Shown: positions 24,735-33,455 of the stretch, piece after piece | Position numbering within the stretch: the stretch's first letter is position 1 | Layout of the letters: each line of letters opens with the position of its first letter | NCBI RefSeq assembly: GCF_034531395.1 | Contig: NZ_JARVCO010000010.1 | Span: 248,001-312,000 of the forward strand | Source: Pontiella agarivorans | GTDB taxonomy: Bacteria > Verrucomicrobiota > Kiritimatiellia > Kiritimatiellales > Pontiellaceae | Direction of reading: 5' to 3' | DNA length: 64,000 nt | Program-made: the position numbers and the translations under genes | Notes under the pieces: generated by a model | The model's database searches: none | What the model saw: the letters and a program-made list of their open reading frames with translations, nothing else | Told to the model about the DNA's origin: nothing

Positions 24735-27568
24735 AATTCCGACGGAGTATTTACAGGCCTCTACGCAGCGACACAGTGCCTGATCGGAGGTTTCGCCTGA
24801 TCGGAATGATTGCTCTGATGATACAGCTGCTGGCCCTGAATCTGCCGGCTCAGAATCAGAACGCTGCAGCAAAACCGGAGCCGGATGCATACCGCGTTTT
24901 ATTTTTGAGCAACAGAGTGGAGCTGCCGCCCTGGAATCTGACGATGTTCGCGGAGTGTCGTTCTGAGTTCGAACGGCTGTCTGGGCACCCTGTCAGTATG
25001 ATGATCAGGGATATGGATCACCAAGTTTCGGGGATGGGGCCGCAGGGGGGATCTGAAAATCAGTGGTCTCTGAACAGTGGGGACGAGGAGATCAACTTCA
25101 TGGTATATCGCAATCCGCTCAGCAGTCCCCCGCTGCATCTTGTGGGTGAGAAAAATATTCCACTGGTTGTGCCGACTTGCGATACCGCATGGCTTCCGGA
25201 TGCCGAAGAAATTCCGCCGAATGTTTATCTTAGAACGGTCACTCTTTCGCCCGATCGAACCGCACGTCTGGTTGCGCGCCTTTGTCCGGATATTCGAAAA
25301 CTGGTTGTGATTTCCGGAGACCATGAAACGGATCGTTTTTTTATGCAGCGTGCCCGGGCAGAGCTCGGGGAGCGCTATGATGGTCTTGAGGTCGAATACT
25401 GGGAGGGCCTCACTCCGAATGAGCTGAATAAACGTGCGGTGGCTCTTTCCCGTGATTACGCGATCCTCTTTCTCAAGATGACCCTCGATCCAAGCGGGGC
25501 CATCCATATATCGAGCGATGTCGTACGCGACTTAGTGGAGTGTTCGCCGGTTCCGGTTTTCGGTATTTCCGATACCTTTGTTGAGCAGGGAATTCTGGGC
25601 GGCTATGTGGTTTCATCCCGGATGGAGGGCCGCCGGGCCGGACAGATGCTGAGCCGGTTGGCAAACGGGGAGTCTCTGCAGCCGCTCAAACATGTGGAGA
25701 ATTACGGGGAATATCAGTTTAATTGGCATCAGCTCAAACGCTGGGGTATTCCGGAGCGTCATCTGCCTGCAGGTGCCCGCATTCTGTACCGTCCGGACAG
25801 TCTCTTTGAGCGTCATGCCTGGCTGCTGTATATGGTCTGGAGCGGGCTCATCGCATTATCTCTGATTCTATGCGCCACTCTGCTGTTCCTGCACAGCCGC
25901 CGTAAGACGCTCCGGGAGCTTCAGAAAAATGAGGAGTGGCTTAGGCTCAGCACGGAAACGGCCGGGGTGGTGGTTTGGGAATATGATCCGGTCAGGGACC
26001 GGATGGATCATTTACAGGATCATGAAGTGCTCTATGGCCGGGGGGGACAGCATGTGTTGACAAAAGCTGATTTTATAAACGCGCTGCACCCGGATGACCG
26101 TGAGTTCGCCAACGGGATCATTGACCAATCCTCCGTTCCCGGCGGTCGCGGGAACTTCCGTTTTGACTGCCGAATGCTTTGGCCGGACCAAAGCGTGCAC
26201 TGGCTGTTGATCACCGGTGAAACTACAGAGCGGAATGCTGCGGGACGCGCCATGCGAATGCGCGGTTGCATGATGGATATTACGGAACAGAAACTGACGG
26301 AACGGGCCCTGCGAAAAAGTGAAGAGCAGGCTCGGCAGCTGTCGGAGCTGGTCATGGCTTCCAACCAGCCTTTGGCGATTGGTTATCCCGGCGGGCGGCT
26401 GGGCCGCTGCAATCCCGCCTTTTGCATGTTAACGGGGTATACAGAGGAGGAATTGCAAGGGGTTGACTGGTCGACCTTGCTTACTCCGGAAGAATGGCAG
26501 GCACAGGAGCGAGAACAGCTGGATCAACTGGAGAAAACCGGTAAGCCGATCCGTTACGAAAAAGAGTATATTCATAAAAGCGGAACACGTATTCCGATCG
26601 AGCTTTTTGCGCATGTAACGTTTAATCCGGACGGAACCTTGAAATTTTACTATGCGTTTATAACCGATATTACGGAACGTAAAGAGCAGGAAGAAAAACT
26701 GCGGAAAGCCAATGAAATTCTTGAAATCCGGGTGGAGGAGCGGACCGCCGAACTGAAGGTCCGTACCGATGAAGCGGAGGAATTGAATCGGGGTATGCTG
26801 AATGTGCTCGAAGATCTTCAACAGAAGAACTGTGCATTAGAGCTGGCCGAAGAAGCGATGCTGTCCACTAACCGTGAACTGGAGGCGTTTTCATATTCGG
26901 TGTCGCACGATTTGCGTGCACCGCTTCGTCATATCGCCGGATTTGTGGAATTACTGGTTAACAAGGAAAAAGAGCATCTGGATTCCCGCTCGTTGCATTA
27001 TCTGGCCACAATCGAACAGTCGGTCAGGCGGATGGGGATGCTGATCGATGATTTGCTGGCGCTGTCCCGGATGAGTCGGTCGGATATGCATTTGCAGGAT
27101 GTCGATATGAATGAAGTGGTACAAGACGCCTTAAAAGAACTTAAACCTTTAACGAAAGAGCGATGTATAGTATGGAATCTCTTGTCGTTGCCATCGGTGA
27201 CGGCTGATCCTCGGTTGCTGCTGCAGGTCTGGATTAATCTGATTGGGAATGCGGTTAAATTTACGGCCCGGAAAGAAGAGGCTGTCATTGAAATCGGGAT
27301 TACGGATAAGGGGGAAGCTGAGGGGCAGCGTCAGACAGTGTTTTATATCCGGGACAACGGAGCCGGTTTTGAGCCGGAATATGCTCATAAACTGTTCGGC
27401 GTATTTCAGCGACTGCATCGGGAGGATGAATTTGAGGGAACAGGCATTGGACTGGCTACGGTGAGAAGGGTGATTCACCGGCATAGTGGCAAGGTCTGGG
27501 CGGAAGGGGCGCTTGACCAGGGGGCTGTATTTTATTTTACCCTGGGGAATGTAAACGGGGATCGTTGA
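24731..27568 (+). CDS. Sensor histidine kinase with ABC-type periplasmic binding domain and two PAS domains
   Basis: A 945-residue membrane kinase. Signal/TM (residues 22-42); a periplasmic domain of about 290 residues resembling ABC substrate-binding or LacI-type proteins (RVLFLSNRVELPPWN, IPLVVPTCDTAW, RKLVVISGDHETDRFF, PVFGISDTFVEQGILGGYV, GRRAGQMLSRLANGE); TM near 360-382; two PAS domains; a coiled coil; HisKA with the phospho-His in SVSHDLRAPLRH near 725; and HATPase ending in GTGIGLATV near 903. The HisKA is of the phytochrome/Rcp1-partner type. The stop overlaps the ATG of an Rcp1-like receiver, its likely partner. The pairing is inferred from gene order. Confidence 0.92.
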   Translation: MKFRRSIYRPLRSDTVPDRRFRLIGMIALMIQLLALNLPAQNQNAAAKPEPDAYRVLFLSNRVELPPWNLTMFAECRSEFERLSGHPVSMMIRDMDHQVSGMGPQGGSENQWSLNSGDEEINFMVYRNPLSSPPLHLVGEKNIPLVVPTCDTAWLPDAEEIPPNVYLRTVTLSPDRTARLVARLCPDIRKLVVISGDHETDRFFMQRARAELGERYDGLEVEYWEGLTPNELNKRAVALSRDYAILFLKMTLDPSGAIHISSDVVRDLVECSPVPVFGISDTFVEQGILGGYVVSSRMEGRRAGQMLSRLANGESLQPLKHVENYGEYQFNWHQLKRWGIPERHLPAGARILYRPDSLFERHAWLLYMVWSGLIALSLILCATLLFLHSRRKTLRELQKNEEWLRLSTETAGVVVWEYDPVRDRMDHLQDHEVLYGRGGQHVLTKADFINALHPDDREFANGIIDQSSVPGGRGNFRFDCRMLWPDQSVHWLLITGETTERNAAGRAMRMRGCMMDITEQKLTERALRKSEEQARQLSELVMASNQPLAIGYPGGRLGRCNPAFCMLTGYTEEELQGVDWSTLLTPEEWQAQEREQLDQLEKTGKPIRYEKEYIHKSGTRIPIELFAHVTFNPDGTLKFYYAFITDITERKEQEEKLRKANEILEIRVEERTAELKVRTDEAEELNRGMLNVLEDLQQKNCALELAEEAMLSTNRELEAFSYSVSHDLRAPLRHIAGFVELLVNKEKEHLDSRSLHYLATIEQSVRRMGMLIDDLLALSRMSRSDMHLQDVDMNEVVQDALKELKPLTKERCIVWNLLSLPSVTADPRLLLQVWINLIGNAVKFTARKEEAVIEIGITDKGEAEGQRQTVFYIRDNGAGFEPEYAHKLFGVFQRLHREDEFEGTGIGLATVRRVIHRHSGKVWAEGALDQGAVFYFTLGNVNGDR

Positions 27569-28011
27569 TGAACATGAAGAAAATACTGTTGGTGGAGGAT
27601 GATATCCGGGATGTGGAACTTGCGATTTCGTCGCTGGAGGAGCACAACCTGGCCAACGAAGTTGCCATTGCGCGGGACGGGGTGGAGGCGCTGGACTATC
27701 TTTACCGGAGGGGAGCGTTTGCCGATCGGCCGGCGGGACACCCGGTGGTGGTTTTTCTCGATCTGAAAATGCCGAAAGTGGATGGCCATGAGGTCCTGCG
27801 CCGGATTAAAAATGATCCTGAGCTCTGCACCATACCGGTTGTTGTTCTGACCTCTTCGGGAGAAGAGCAGGATCTTGCGCAGAGCTATGAACAGCATGCA
27901 AACGCCTATGTAGTCAAACCGGTGCTCTTTGAGGCATTTACCAAAGCCGTGCAGGATCTGGGACTGTTCTGGGTGCTGACCAATGAGCCTCCGCCACAAG
28001 GTCGAAAATAA
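27568..28011 (+). CDS. Rcp1-like single-domain response regulator
   Basis: A 147-residue receiver of the Rcp1 type that pairs with phytochrome-like kinases. LLVEDDIRDVELA gives the acidic pocket, VVFLDLKMPKVDGHEVL the phospho-acceptor Asp, VVLTSSGEE the switch and VVKPVLFEAF the Lys. The longer loop (LYRRGAFADRPAGHP) between helix 2 and strand 3 is typical of this subgroup. There is no output domain. Its ATG overlaps the kinase TGA (TGATG), so translation is coupled to the kinase. Confidence 0.93.
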   Translation: MNMKKILLVEDDIRDVELAISSLEEHNLANEVAIARDGVEALDYLYRRGAFADRPAGHPVVVFLDLKMPKVDGHEVLRRIKNDPELCTIPVVVLTSSGEEQDLAQSYEQHANAYVVKPVLFEAFTKAVQDLGLFWVLTNEPPPQGRK

Positions 28012-28035
28012 CACGGCCATTGCTAAAGGAAAATC

Positions 28036-28965
28036 ATGATGAAGCCAATTGATTTACGACTGCTCGTTGTTGAGGATGACCCGAAAGATGTCGAACTTGA
28101 AATTGCCGAGTTGGAGGCGAACGGTTTTCATTGCCAGTGGCAGCGGGTGGAAACCCGCGAGGCCTATCTGGCGGGCCTATGCAGTGAAGAGTATGACCTG
28201 ATTCTCTCTGACTATACATTGCCTGCATTTGACGGTCTGACCGCACTCAGTCTGCTGCTTCAGCAGGAGAAGGAGATTCCGTTTATTCTGGTTTCGGGAA
28301 CGGTCGGTGAAGAATTTGCCATTAACAGTCTGAAAGCCGGGGCGACTGATTATGTCCTCAAGGAGCGGCTTTCCCGTCTGGCTCCGGTGGTGTATCGTGC
28401 GTTGGAGGAGCAGCAGGAACGACAGGAACGAAAGCGTGTGGAGCAGCAGCTTCGGACGGTGAATGCCCGCTTCAGGGCTATTGTAGAGACTGCAAAAGAT
28501 GCAATTATAACGACCGACTCTCAGGGGTTTGTGAAGGATTGGAATCCGGCGGCTGAGCGTGTATTCGGTTATACAGCGCAGGAAATGAAAGGCCGGCTGG
28601 TCACACATATGCTGCCTGAGCGAAATCGCAAAGAGCGTTTCGATAGTCTGCGGGAATTGGTTTCGGGGGGGGGACAGAAACGATTTGGAAATACGGTTGA
28701 ATCGACCGGGCTCCGACAGAATGGCACGGAATTTCCCATGGATCTTTCTCTCGCATCATGGACTGATTCCGAGGAGATATATTATACGGCGATTATCAGA
28801 GACATCACGGAACGGAAACAGGTGGAAGAATCGCTGCGGCAGCATAATCTGGAACTGGAGCAGTTTAATAAAATGGCGACCGGTCGGGAGCTGCGGATGA
28901 TTGAGCTCAAACAGGAGATTAATGGCCTGTGCCGCGAGCTAGGGCGGGAAGCACCCTATGCCTGA
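28036..28965 (+). CDS. Receiver-PAS protein with GRE/ELK tail
   Basis: A 309-residue cytoplasmic protein. Receiver (residues 8-125): VVEDDPKDVELE, Asp in LILSDYTLPAFDG, LVSGT switch, DYVLKERLSRL. A coiled coil links to one PAS domain (RFRAIVETAKDAIITTD...RDITERK), then the tail LEQFNKMATGRELRMIELK...ELGREAPY. There is no kinase or DNA-binding output. It starts 24 bp after the Rcp1-like gene with a weak aagga site, and overlaps the hybrid kinase by 8 bp. It may carry phosphate-dependent signals from one kinase to the other through its tail. Confidence 0.9.
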   Translation: MMKPIDLRLLVVEDDPKDVELEIAELEANGFHCQWQRVETREAYLAGLCSEEYDLILSDYTLPAFDGLTALSLLLQQEKEIPFILVSGTVGEEFAINSLKAGATDYVLKERLSRLAPVVYRALEEQQERQERKRVEQQLRTVNARFRAIVETAKDAIITTDSQGFVKDWNPAAERVFGYTAQEMKGRLVTHMLPERNRKERFDSLRELVSGGGQKRFGNTVESTGLRQNGTEFPMDLSLASWTDSEEIYYTAIIRDITERKQVEESLRQHNLELEQFNKMATGRELRMIELKQEINGLCRELGREAPYA

Positions 28966-31900
28966 ACGGGGGCGGGAAACTTTGACTATGAACAACGCTT
29001 TGCCCGAAACCGGATCTGCACTGGCGTGCCGCTGGATGGTTTCAGGGTTAATTACGGAACTTGCCGCATTCACCCGGTTTGATGAGTTGGCGCATCACAT
29101 GTGTGAACAAATGCATGAGCTGACCGGTGCATCGGGCGTCGTCTTTTATCATCATTCAGACAAGGACTCTACGTGCCGACCGGTTTCGATTTATCCGCAG
29201 GAGAATGCTGCACTGTTTGATCAGGATCGGCTTTCTGGACTCTGTCTGGTGTGCCGTCCGGATCCGGTGCCGTTTCTGGTGGAACAGCTGAAAGGTGAGG
29301 ATGCTCTGTATGAGCCGTTGATGAGCGGAGGGTTCAGGAGCCTGCTGCGGATACCGATTCGCTGTGCAGACCAACTGTCGGGGCAGTTTATTCTGTTGGA
29401 CGTGGAAGATGAAAAGCTGGCCGCTGAAATTGAAAGCGCTCTGCATCTGCTGGAGCCGACTATCGGGCTTGCCTTGCAGCACTGTGCAGCACGCCGGGAG
29501 ATCAAGCAGCAGAAGAGCATGCTTGATGAGCTGGTTGAGTTGCGTACAGCGGAGCTGCAGCGCGTGAATGACGAACTGGCTGATTCACGGCTTGCGGCAC
29601 TGAATATGATGGAAGATGCCATTTTGTCCGGCGAAAAAATGGCGTTTCAGAATAATCTGTTCAATTCCTTCATGGACTCGTTGCCTTCACTGGTTTTATT
29701 CAAAGATACAGAGGGCCGGTTGCTCACGGTGAATAAGGCCTTTGCTGAGTGGAAAAAGGATGAACCTGAAAACCTGCACGGTAAAACCGCATATGATTTT
29801 CTTACGCAGGATGAAGCGGAACAGGTTGAAAAAGATGATCATTATGTCATGGAAACCGGTAAAACCCTCCAGAAGGAGCAGTTTATCGGAGGGCGCTGGT
29901 GGATGCTCATCAAGGTTCCGCGTTACGATGAAGCCGGTGCTGTGGCCGGTAGTTACGAAGTAATCTGGGATATTACCGACCGTAAAGAGGCGGAAAAACA
30001 GCTCGAATTAAGCCGCTTTGCCTTGGACCACTCCAGTCTGGCCATTTTTCTGGCCGATGAACACGGATGTTTTCACTACACAAACAAACGCGCTTCGGAC
30101 CTGCTGGGTTATTCGTCGGAAGAGTTCAAGGCAATGTCTGTCATGGATGTGGAGTCGGAACAGTGCCGCTCTTCCGAGGGCTGGAAGGCCTCTTGGAACT
30201 ATGTGAAGGAACATCAGCGCGCACAGTTTGAGGGGGTGCATCGCCGGAAAAACGGGGAAAGTTATCCTGTGGAAGTTGCTGCGAACTATCTGACCTGGGA
30301 CGGTGGCGAGTATATGATCGGCTTTACCTCGGATATCACCGAGCGCAAAGCGGCCCGGGAACAGCTTGAGGTCAGCGAAGCCCGCTTCCGCAGTTATATC
30401 GAACATGCTCCGCATGCCATTTTCATCACCGATGAAGTCGGAAACTACCTGGATGTAAATGAGGCCGCAGCGACGATGACCGGTTATTCCAAGGACGAAC
30501 TGCGGGGCATGCATGTATTGGATCTCTATGAAGATGCGCAGGTCCGGAACAGAGCGGAAGAAGTCTTTCATAAGATGCTCGACACCGGAGAGGTTCAGGT
30601 GGAGCTTCCGTTTCTGGCGAAGAGCGGGGAAAAGCGCTGGTGGTCGATTTCAACGGCCCCGTTGCCGAACCACCATATTATCGGTTTTGCACAGGATATT
30701 ACACAGCGCATTGAAATGACTGCCGCACTGAAAAAATCGCGGGAACAGTACTCCACGTTGCTGTCTAATCTTCCCGGAATGGCTTATCTCTGCGATTGCG
30801 ATAAAAACTGGACCATGCGTTTTATCAGCAGCGGCTGTCTGGAAATTACCGGGTACGCACCGCAGGCTATCATCGGAAGCCGGCTGGTGTCTTTTGCCGA
30901 GTTAATGCATCCCGATGACCGAACGCGGGTGTTTGAGGCGGTGCAGATGAGCCTCCGGAAAAAGACCCATTTTGAACAGGAATACCGGATCCGCACGCAA
31001 ACCGGGCAGGTAAAATGGGTTTCAGAACGCGGTATCGGACGTGAGGATTCGGCGGGGAATACCGTCATAGAAGGATTTATTTCGGACATTACCGAACGTA
31101 AACAGGCCGAAGAGCAGTTGCGTGCGGTCAGCGAGGAACAAAACCTGATTCTCAGCAATAGCACACTTGGGATCGCACTGGTGCGCAACCGGGTGTTCGA
31201 GTGGGTCAATCCCCGGTTATCGGAAATTCTGGGCATTCCTCTTGAAGACATTCAGAATCATTCCACCCGCTTGTTTTATCAGTCGGATGAAGACTACAAA
31301 AAAACCGGTATGACAGCCTATGAGGTGCTGTCTAAAAATGAACTTTTTGACCGAACGGTGCGTTTTAATCAGGTACAGGGGCACAGTTTCTGGGGGCGGT
31401 TGACCGGTAAGGCTTTGGATGCCGGTAATCCGGATGCCGGATCGATATGGATGCTTGAAGATATTACCGAACGGCGTGAAAGCGAAAAGGAACTGCTGCG
31501 CCTCTCGACAGCCATTGAACAATCGCCTGATGCCATTGTGATCACGGATGTTGAGGGGATCATTCAATATGTTAATCCGGCCTTTGAGTCCAATACCGGG
31601 TATGTGCGCAGTGAGGTGGTGGGAACGAATCCGCGGATTCTGAAGAGCGGTGAGCACCGGGACCGAACCTATGAAACGCTGTGGAAAACGGTTTCAAGCG
31701 GCAGAAAATGGGATGGCCGGCTGATCAACCGCAAAAAAGACGGATCGCTCATCACTGCAGAGGTTTCCATCGCACCGGTGAAAGATGACACCGGCCGTAT
31801 CATCAATTACGTGGCCATTCAACGGGATATCACAGCGGATCTGGCGCGTGAAGAGGAATTAAGGCAAAGCCAGAAAATGGAAGCCATCGGTTTGTTGGCC

Positions 31901-33025
31901 GGTGGGGTCGCCCACGATTTTAACAATATTCTTCAGGCGATTCAGGGGTTCTGCGAACTGCTGCTCTACGATCTCGATCCGGGATCGCAGCAGTATCAGA
32001 ATGCGCTGGAAATTAAACAGTCTGCAGGAAAAGCCGTTGGTTTGACCAAGCAACTGCTGGCGTTCGGCCGCAAACAGCCGCTGGAGACCCGGCTGCTGGA
32101 TGTACAGGCGGTTCTGCAGGAAAACGAGGGGCTGCTGCAGATTCTGCTGGGCGAACACTATGCGCTGCAGATGGACTGCAAGCCCGGAGTTTCCCGGATA
32201 CGAATGGATGCTGGCCAACTGATTCAGGTGATTATGAATCTGGCAGTGAATGCCCGGGATGCCATGCCGGAGGGCGGCTGCTTTTCTGTTACGGCTGAAG
32301 AAGTCGTTCTGAAACAGCAGGAAACCGGCATGCCCGGCAGCCGTCCGGGAAGGTTTGCCCGCCTGTCGTTTTCCGATACCGGAAGTGGTATTGACCCCGG
32401 GATTCTTCCCCGCCTTTTTGAGCCGTTTTTCACAACGAAAGATGTGGGGAAAGGAACCGGTCTCGGCCTGTCTGTGGTTTACGGAATTATGCAGCAGAAC
32501 AACGGCTGGGTGAATGTCACCAGTGAAAAAGGACATGGTACCACCTTTACCCTTTACTTCCCCTCGGCAGAATCCTGCGCAAGCGATGCGCCGAATGGTG
32601 CTGAATTGCGCGAAAGTGAATTCATACGTATTTTGGTTGTGGAGGACGACCTCCTGCTGCAACCGCTGTTCAGGGAAATTCTCGAAGCTGCAGAGTTTTC
32701 TGTGTACATGGCCGGCTCTGTCGAGGAAGCCCTGACCACTTTCCGGAGCCTCGAAAAAAGAATTGACCTTTTGCTGACCGATATGCAGCTGCCGGATGGA
32801 TACGGTATCGATCTGGCAGACCGGCTTCGCAAAGATCTGCCTCATCTGCCGGTGCTGCTCTGCAGCGGATATCCGGAAGAGGAGCAGCGCTGGGAAAAAC
32901 TTGAGCAAAGCAGCTACATTTTTTTACATAAACCTTTCACCGCAGTCGGTTTGATGAATTCCATCCAGAAGGCGTTGATTAAAATTGAACAGGAGAAAAG
33001 GGATGGCGAAAATTATCGTTATTGA
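28958..33025 (+). CDS. Soluble hybrid histidine kinase: GAF, six PAS, HisKA, HATPase, receiver
   Basis: A 1,355-residue hybrid kinase with no TM segment. A GAF-like domain (about residues 20-170) is followed by a coiled coil, then six PAS domains (starting near NLFNSFMDSLPSLVLFKD, FALDHSSLAIFLAD, RFRSYIEHAPHAIFITD, YSTLLSNLPGMAYLCD, LILSNSTLGIALV and STAIEQSPDAIVITD). HisKA has the phospho-His in GGVAHDFNNILQAI near 982; HATPase has MNLAVNARDAMPEGG and GTGLGLSVVYGI near 1166; the receiver has LLLTDMQLPDGYG near 1272. It is a typical phosphorelay entry kinase that would need the HPt protein. ATG 28958 overlaps the previous gene; ATG 28988 is possible. Its end overlaps the last receiver gene by 23 bp. 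Confidence 0.92.
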   Translation: MPERGRETLTMNNALPETGSALACRWMVSGLITELAAFTRFDELAHHMCEQMHELTGASGVVFYHHSDKDSTCRPVSIYPQENAALFDQDRLSGLCLVCRPDPVPFLVEQLKGEDALYEPLMSGGFRSLLRIPIRCADQLSGQFILLDVEDEKLAAEIESALHLLEPTIGLALQHCAARREIKQQKSMLDELVELRTAELQRVNDELADSRLAALNMMEDAILSGEKMAFQNNLFNSFMDSLPSLVLFKDTEGRLLTVNKAFAEWKKDEPENLHGKTAYDFLTQDEAEQVEKDDHYVMETGKTLQKEQFIGGRWWMLIKVPRYDEAGAVAGSYEVIWDITDRKEAEKQLELSRFALDHSSLAIFLADEHGCFHYTNKRASDLLGYSSEEFKAMSVMDVESEQCRSSEGWKASWNYVKEHQRAQFEGVHRRKNGESYPVEVAANYLTWDGGEYMIGFTSDITERKAAREQLEVSEARFRSYIEHAPHAIFITDEVGNYLDVNEAAATMTGYSKDELRGMHVLDLYEDAQVRNRAEEVFHKMLDTGEVQVELPFLAKSGEKRWWSISTAPLPNHHIIGFAQDITQRIEMTAALKKSREQYSTLLSNLPGMAYLCDCDKNWTMRFISSGCLEITGYAPQAIIGSRLVSFAELMHPDDRTRVFEAVQMSLRKKTHFEQEYRIRTQTGQVKWVSERGIGREDSAGNTVIEGFISDITERKQAEEQLRAVSEEQNLILSNSTLGIALVRNRVFEWVNPRLSEILGIPLEDIQNHSTRLFYQSDEDYKKTGMTAYEVLSKNELFDRTVRFNQVQGHSFWGRLTGKALDAGNPDAGSIWMLEDITERRESEKELLRLSTAIEQSPDAIVITDVEGIIQYVNPAFESNTGYVRSEVVGTNPRILKSGEHRDRTYETLWKTVSSGRKWDGRLINRKKDGSLITAEVSIAPVKDDTGRIINYVAIQRDITADLAREEELRQSQKMEAIGLLAGGVAHDFNNILQAIQGFCELLLYDLDPGSQQYQNALEIKQSAGKAVGLTKQLLAFGRKQPLETRLLDVQAVLQENEGLLQILLGEHYALQMDCKPGVSRIRMDAGQLIQVIMNLAVNARDAMPEGGCFSVTAEEVVLKQQETGMPGSRPGRFARLSFSDTGSGIDPGILPRLFEPFFTTKDVGKGTGLGLSVVYGIMQQNNGWVNVTSEKGHGTTFTLYFPSAESCASDAPNGAELRESEFIRILVVEDDLLLQPLFREILEAAEFSVYMAGSVEEALTTFRSLEKRIDLLLTDMQLPDGYGIDLADRLRKDLPHLPVLLCSGYPEEEQRWEKLEQSSYIFLHKPFTAVGLMNSIQKALIKIEQEKRDGENYRY

Positions 33026-33380
33026 TGACGACAAAACCATTCAGACGGTTTTTGAACAGTTTCTAATACGTAAAGGGCATGATGTACTGGTGGCCGACGA
33101 CGGCCGGAAAGGGATGCAGGTCATTGAAGAGGCGGAACCCGATCTCGTTATCACAGATATTATGATGCCCGAAATGGATGGACTGGAGATTCTGCTTAAA
33201 ATCCGCCAAAGCAGGCAGGACCTTCCAATCATTGCCATCTCGGGCGGCATGCGCGACCTGCCGATCAATTTTCTGCGCCAAGCCAAGCTTTTCGGGGCAC
33301 AGGAGGTTTTCGAAAAACCGGTTCCGCTCGATGTGCTTGGCGAAGCCGTTGACAAAGCACTGGCCGGCGCTTCGGCATAA
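33003..33380 (+). CDS. Single-domain response regulator
   Basis: A CheY-like receiver of 125 residues. IIVIDDDKTIQ gives the acidic pocket, LVITDIMMPEMDGLEIL the phospho-acceptor Asp, AISGGMRD the switch and VFEKPVPLD the conserved Lys. There is no output domain. The start is ATG 33003 with caggag upstream; a frame reaching back to 32985 adds six residues. It overlaps the hybrid kinase by 23 bp and is the last gene of the phosphorelay operon, ending in a shared terminator. Confidence 0.9.
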   Translation: MAKIIVIDDDKTIQTVFEQFLIRKGHDVLVADDGRKGMQVIEEAEPDLVITDIMMPEMDGLEILLKIRQSRQDLPIIAISGGMRDLPINFLRQAKLFGAQEVFEKPVPLDVLGEAVDKALAGASA

Positions 33381-33402
33381 GCGAAGAGCGGGTTTAATGC
33401 GA

Positions 33403-33427
33403 AAAGGCCGGGGGTATCCCGGCCTTT
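33403..33427. terminator. Bidirectional terminator between the phosphorelay operon and rng
   Basis: A perfect 10-bp stem (AAAGGCCGGG/CCCGGCCTTT) with a 5-base loop, placed between two converging genes. The flanking A and T bases allow use in both directions. Confidence 0.85.
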
Positions 33428-33455
33428 CCGTATGGTATGGAACCCGGCCTTCGGC

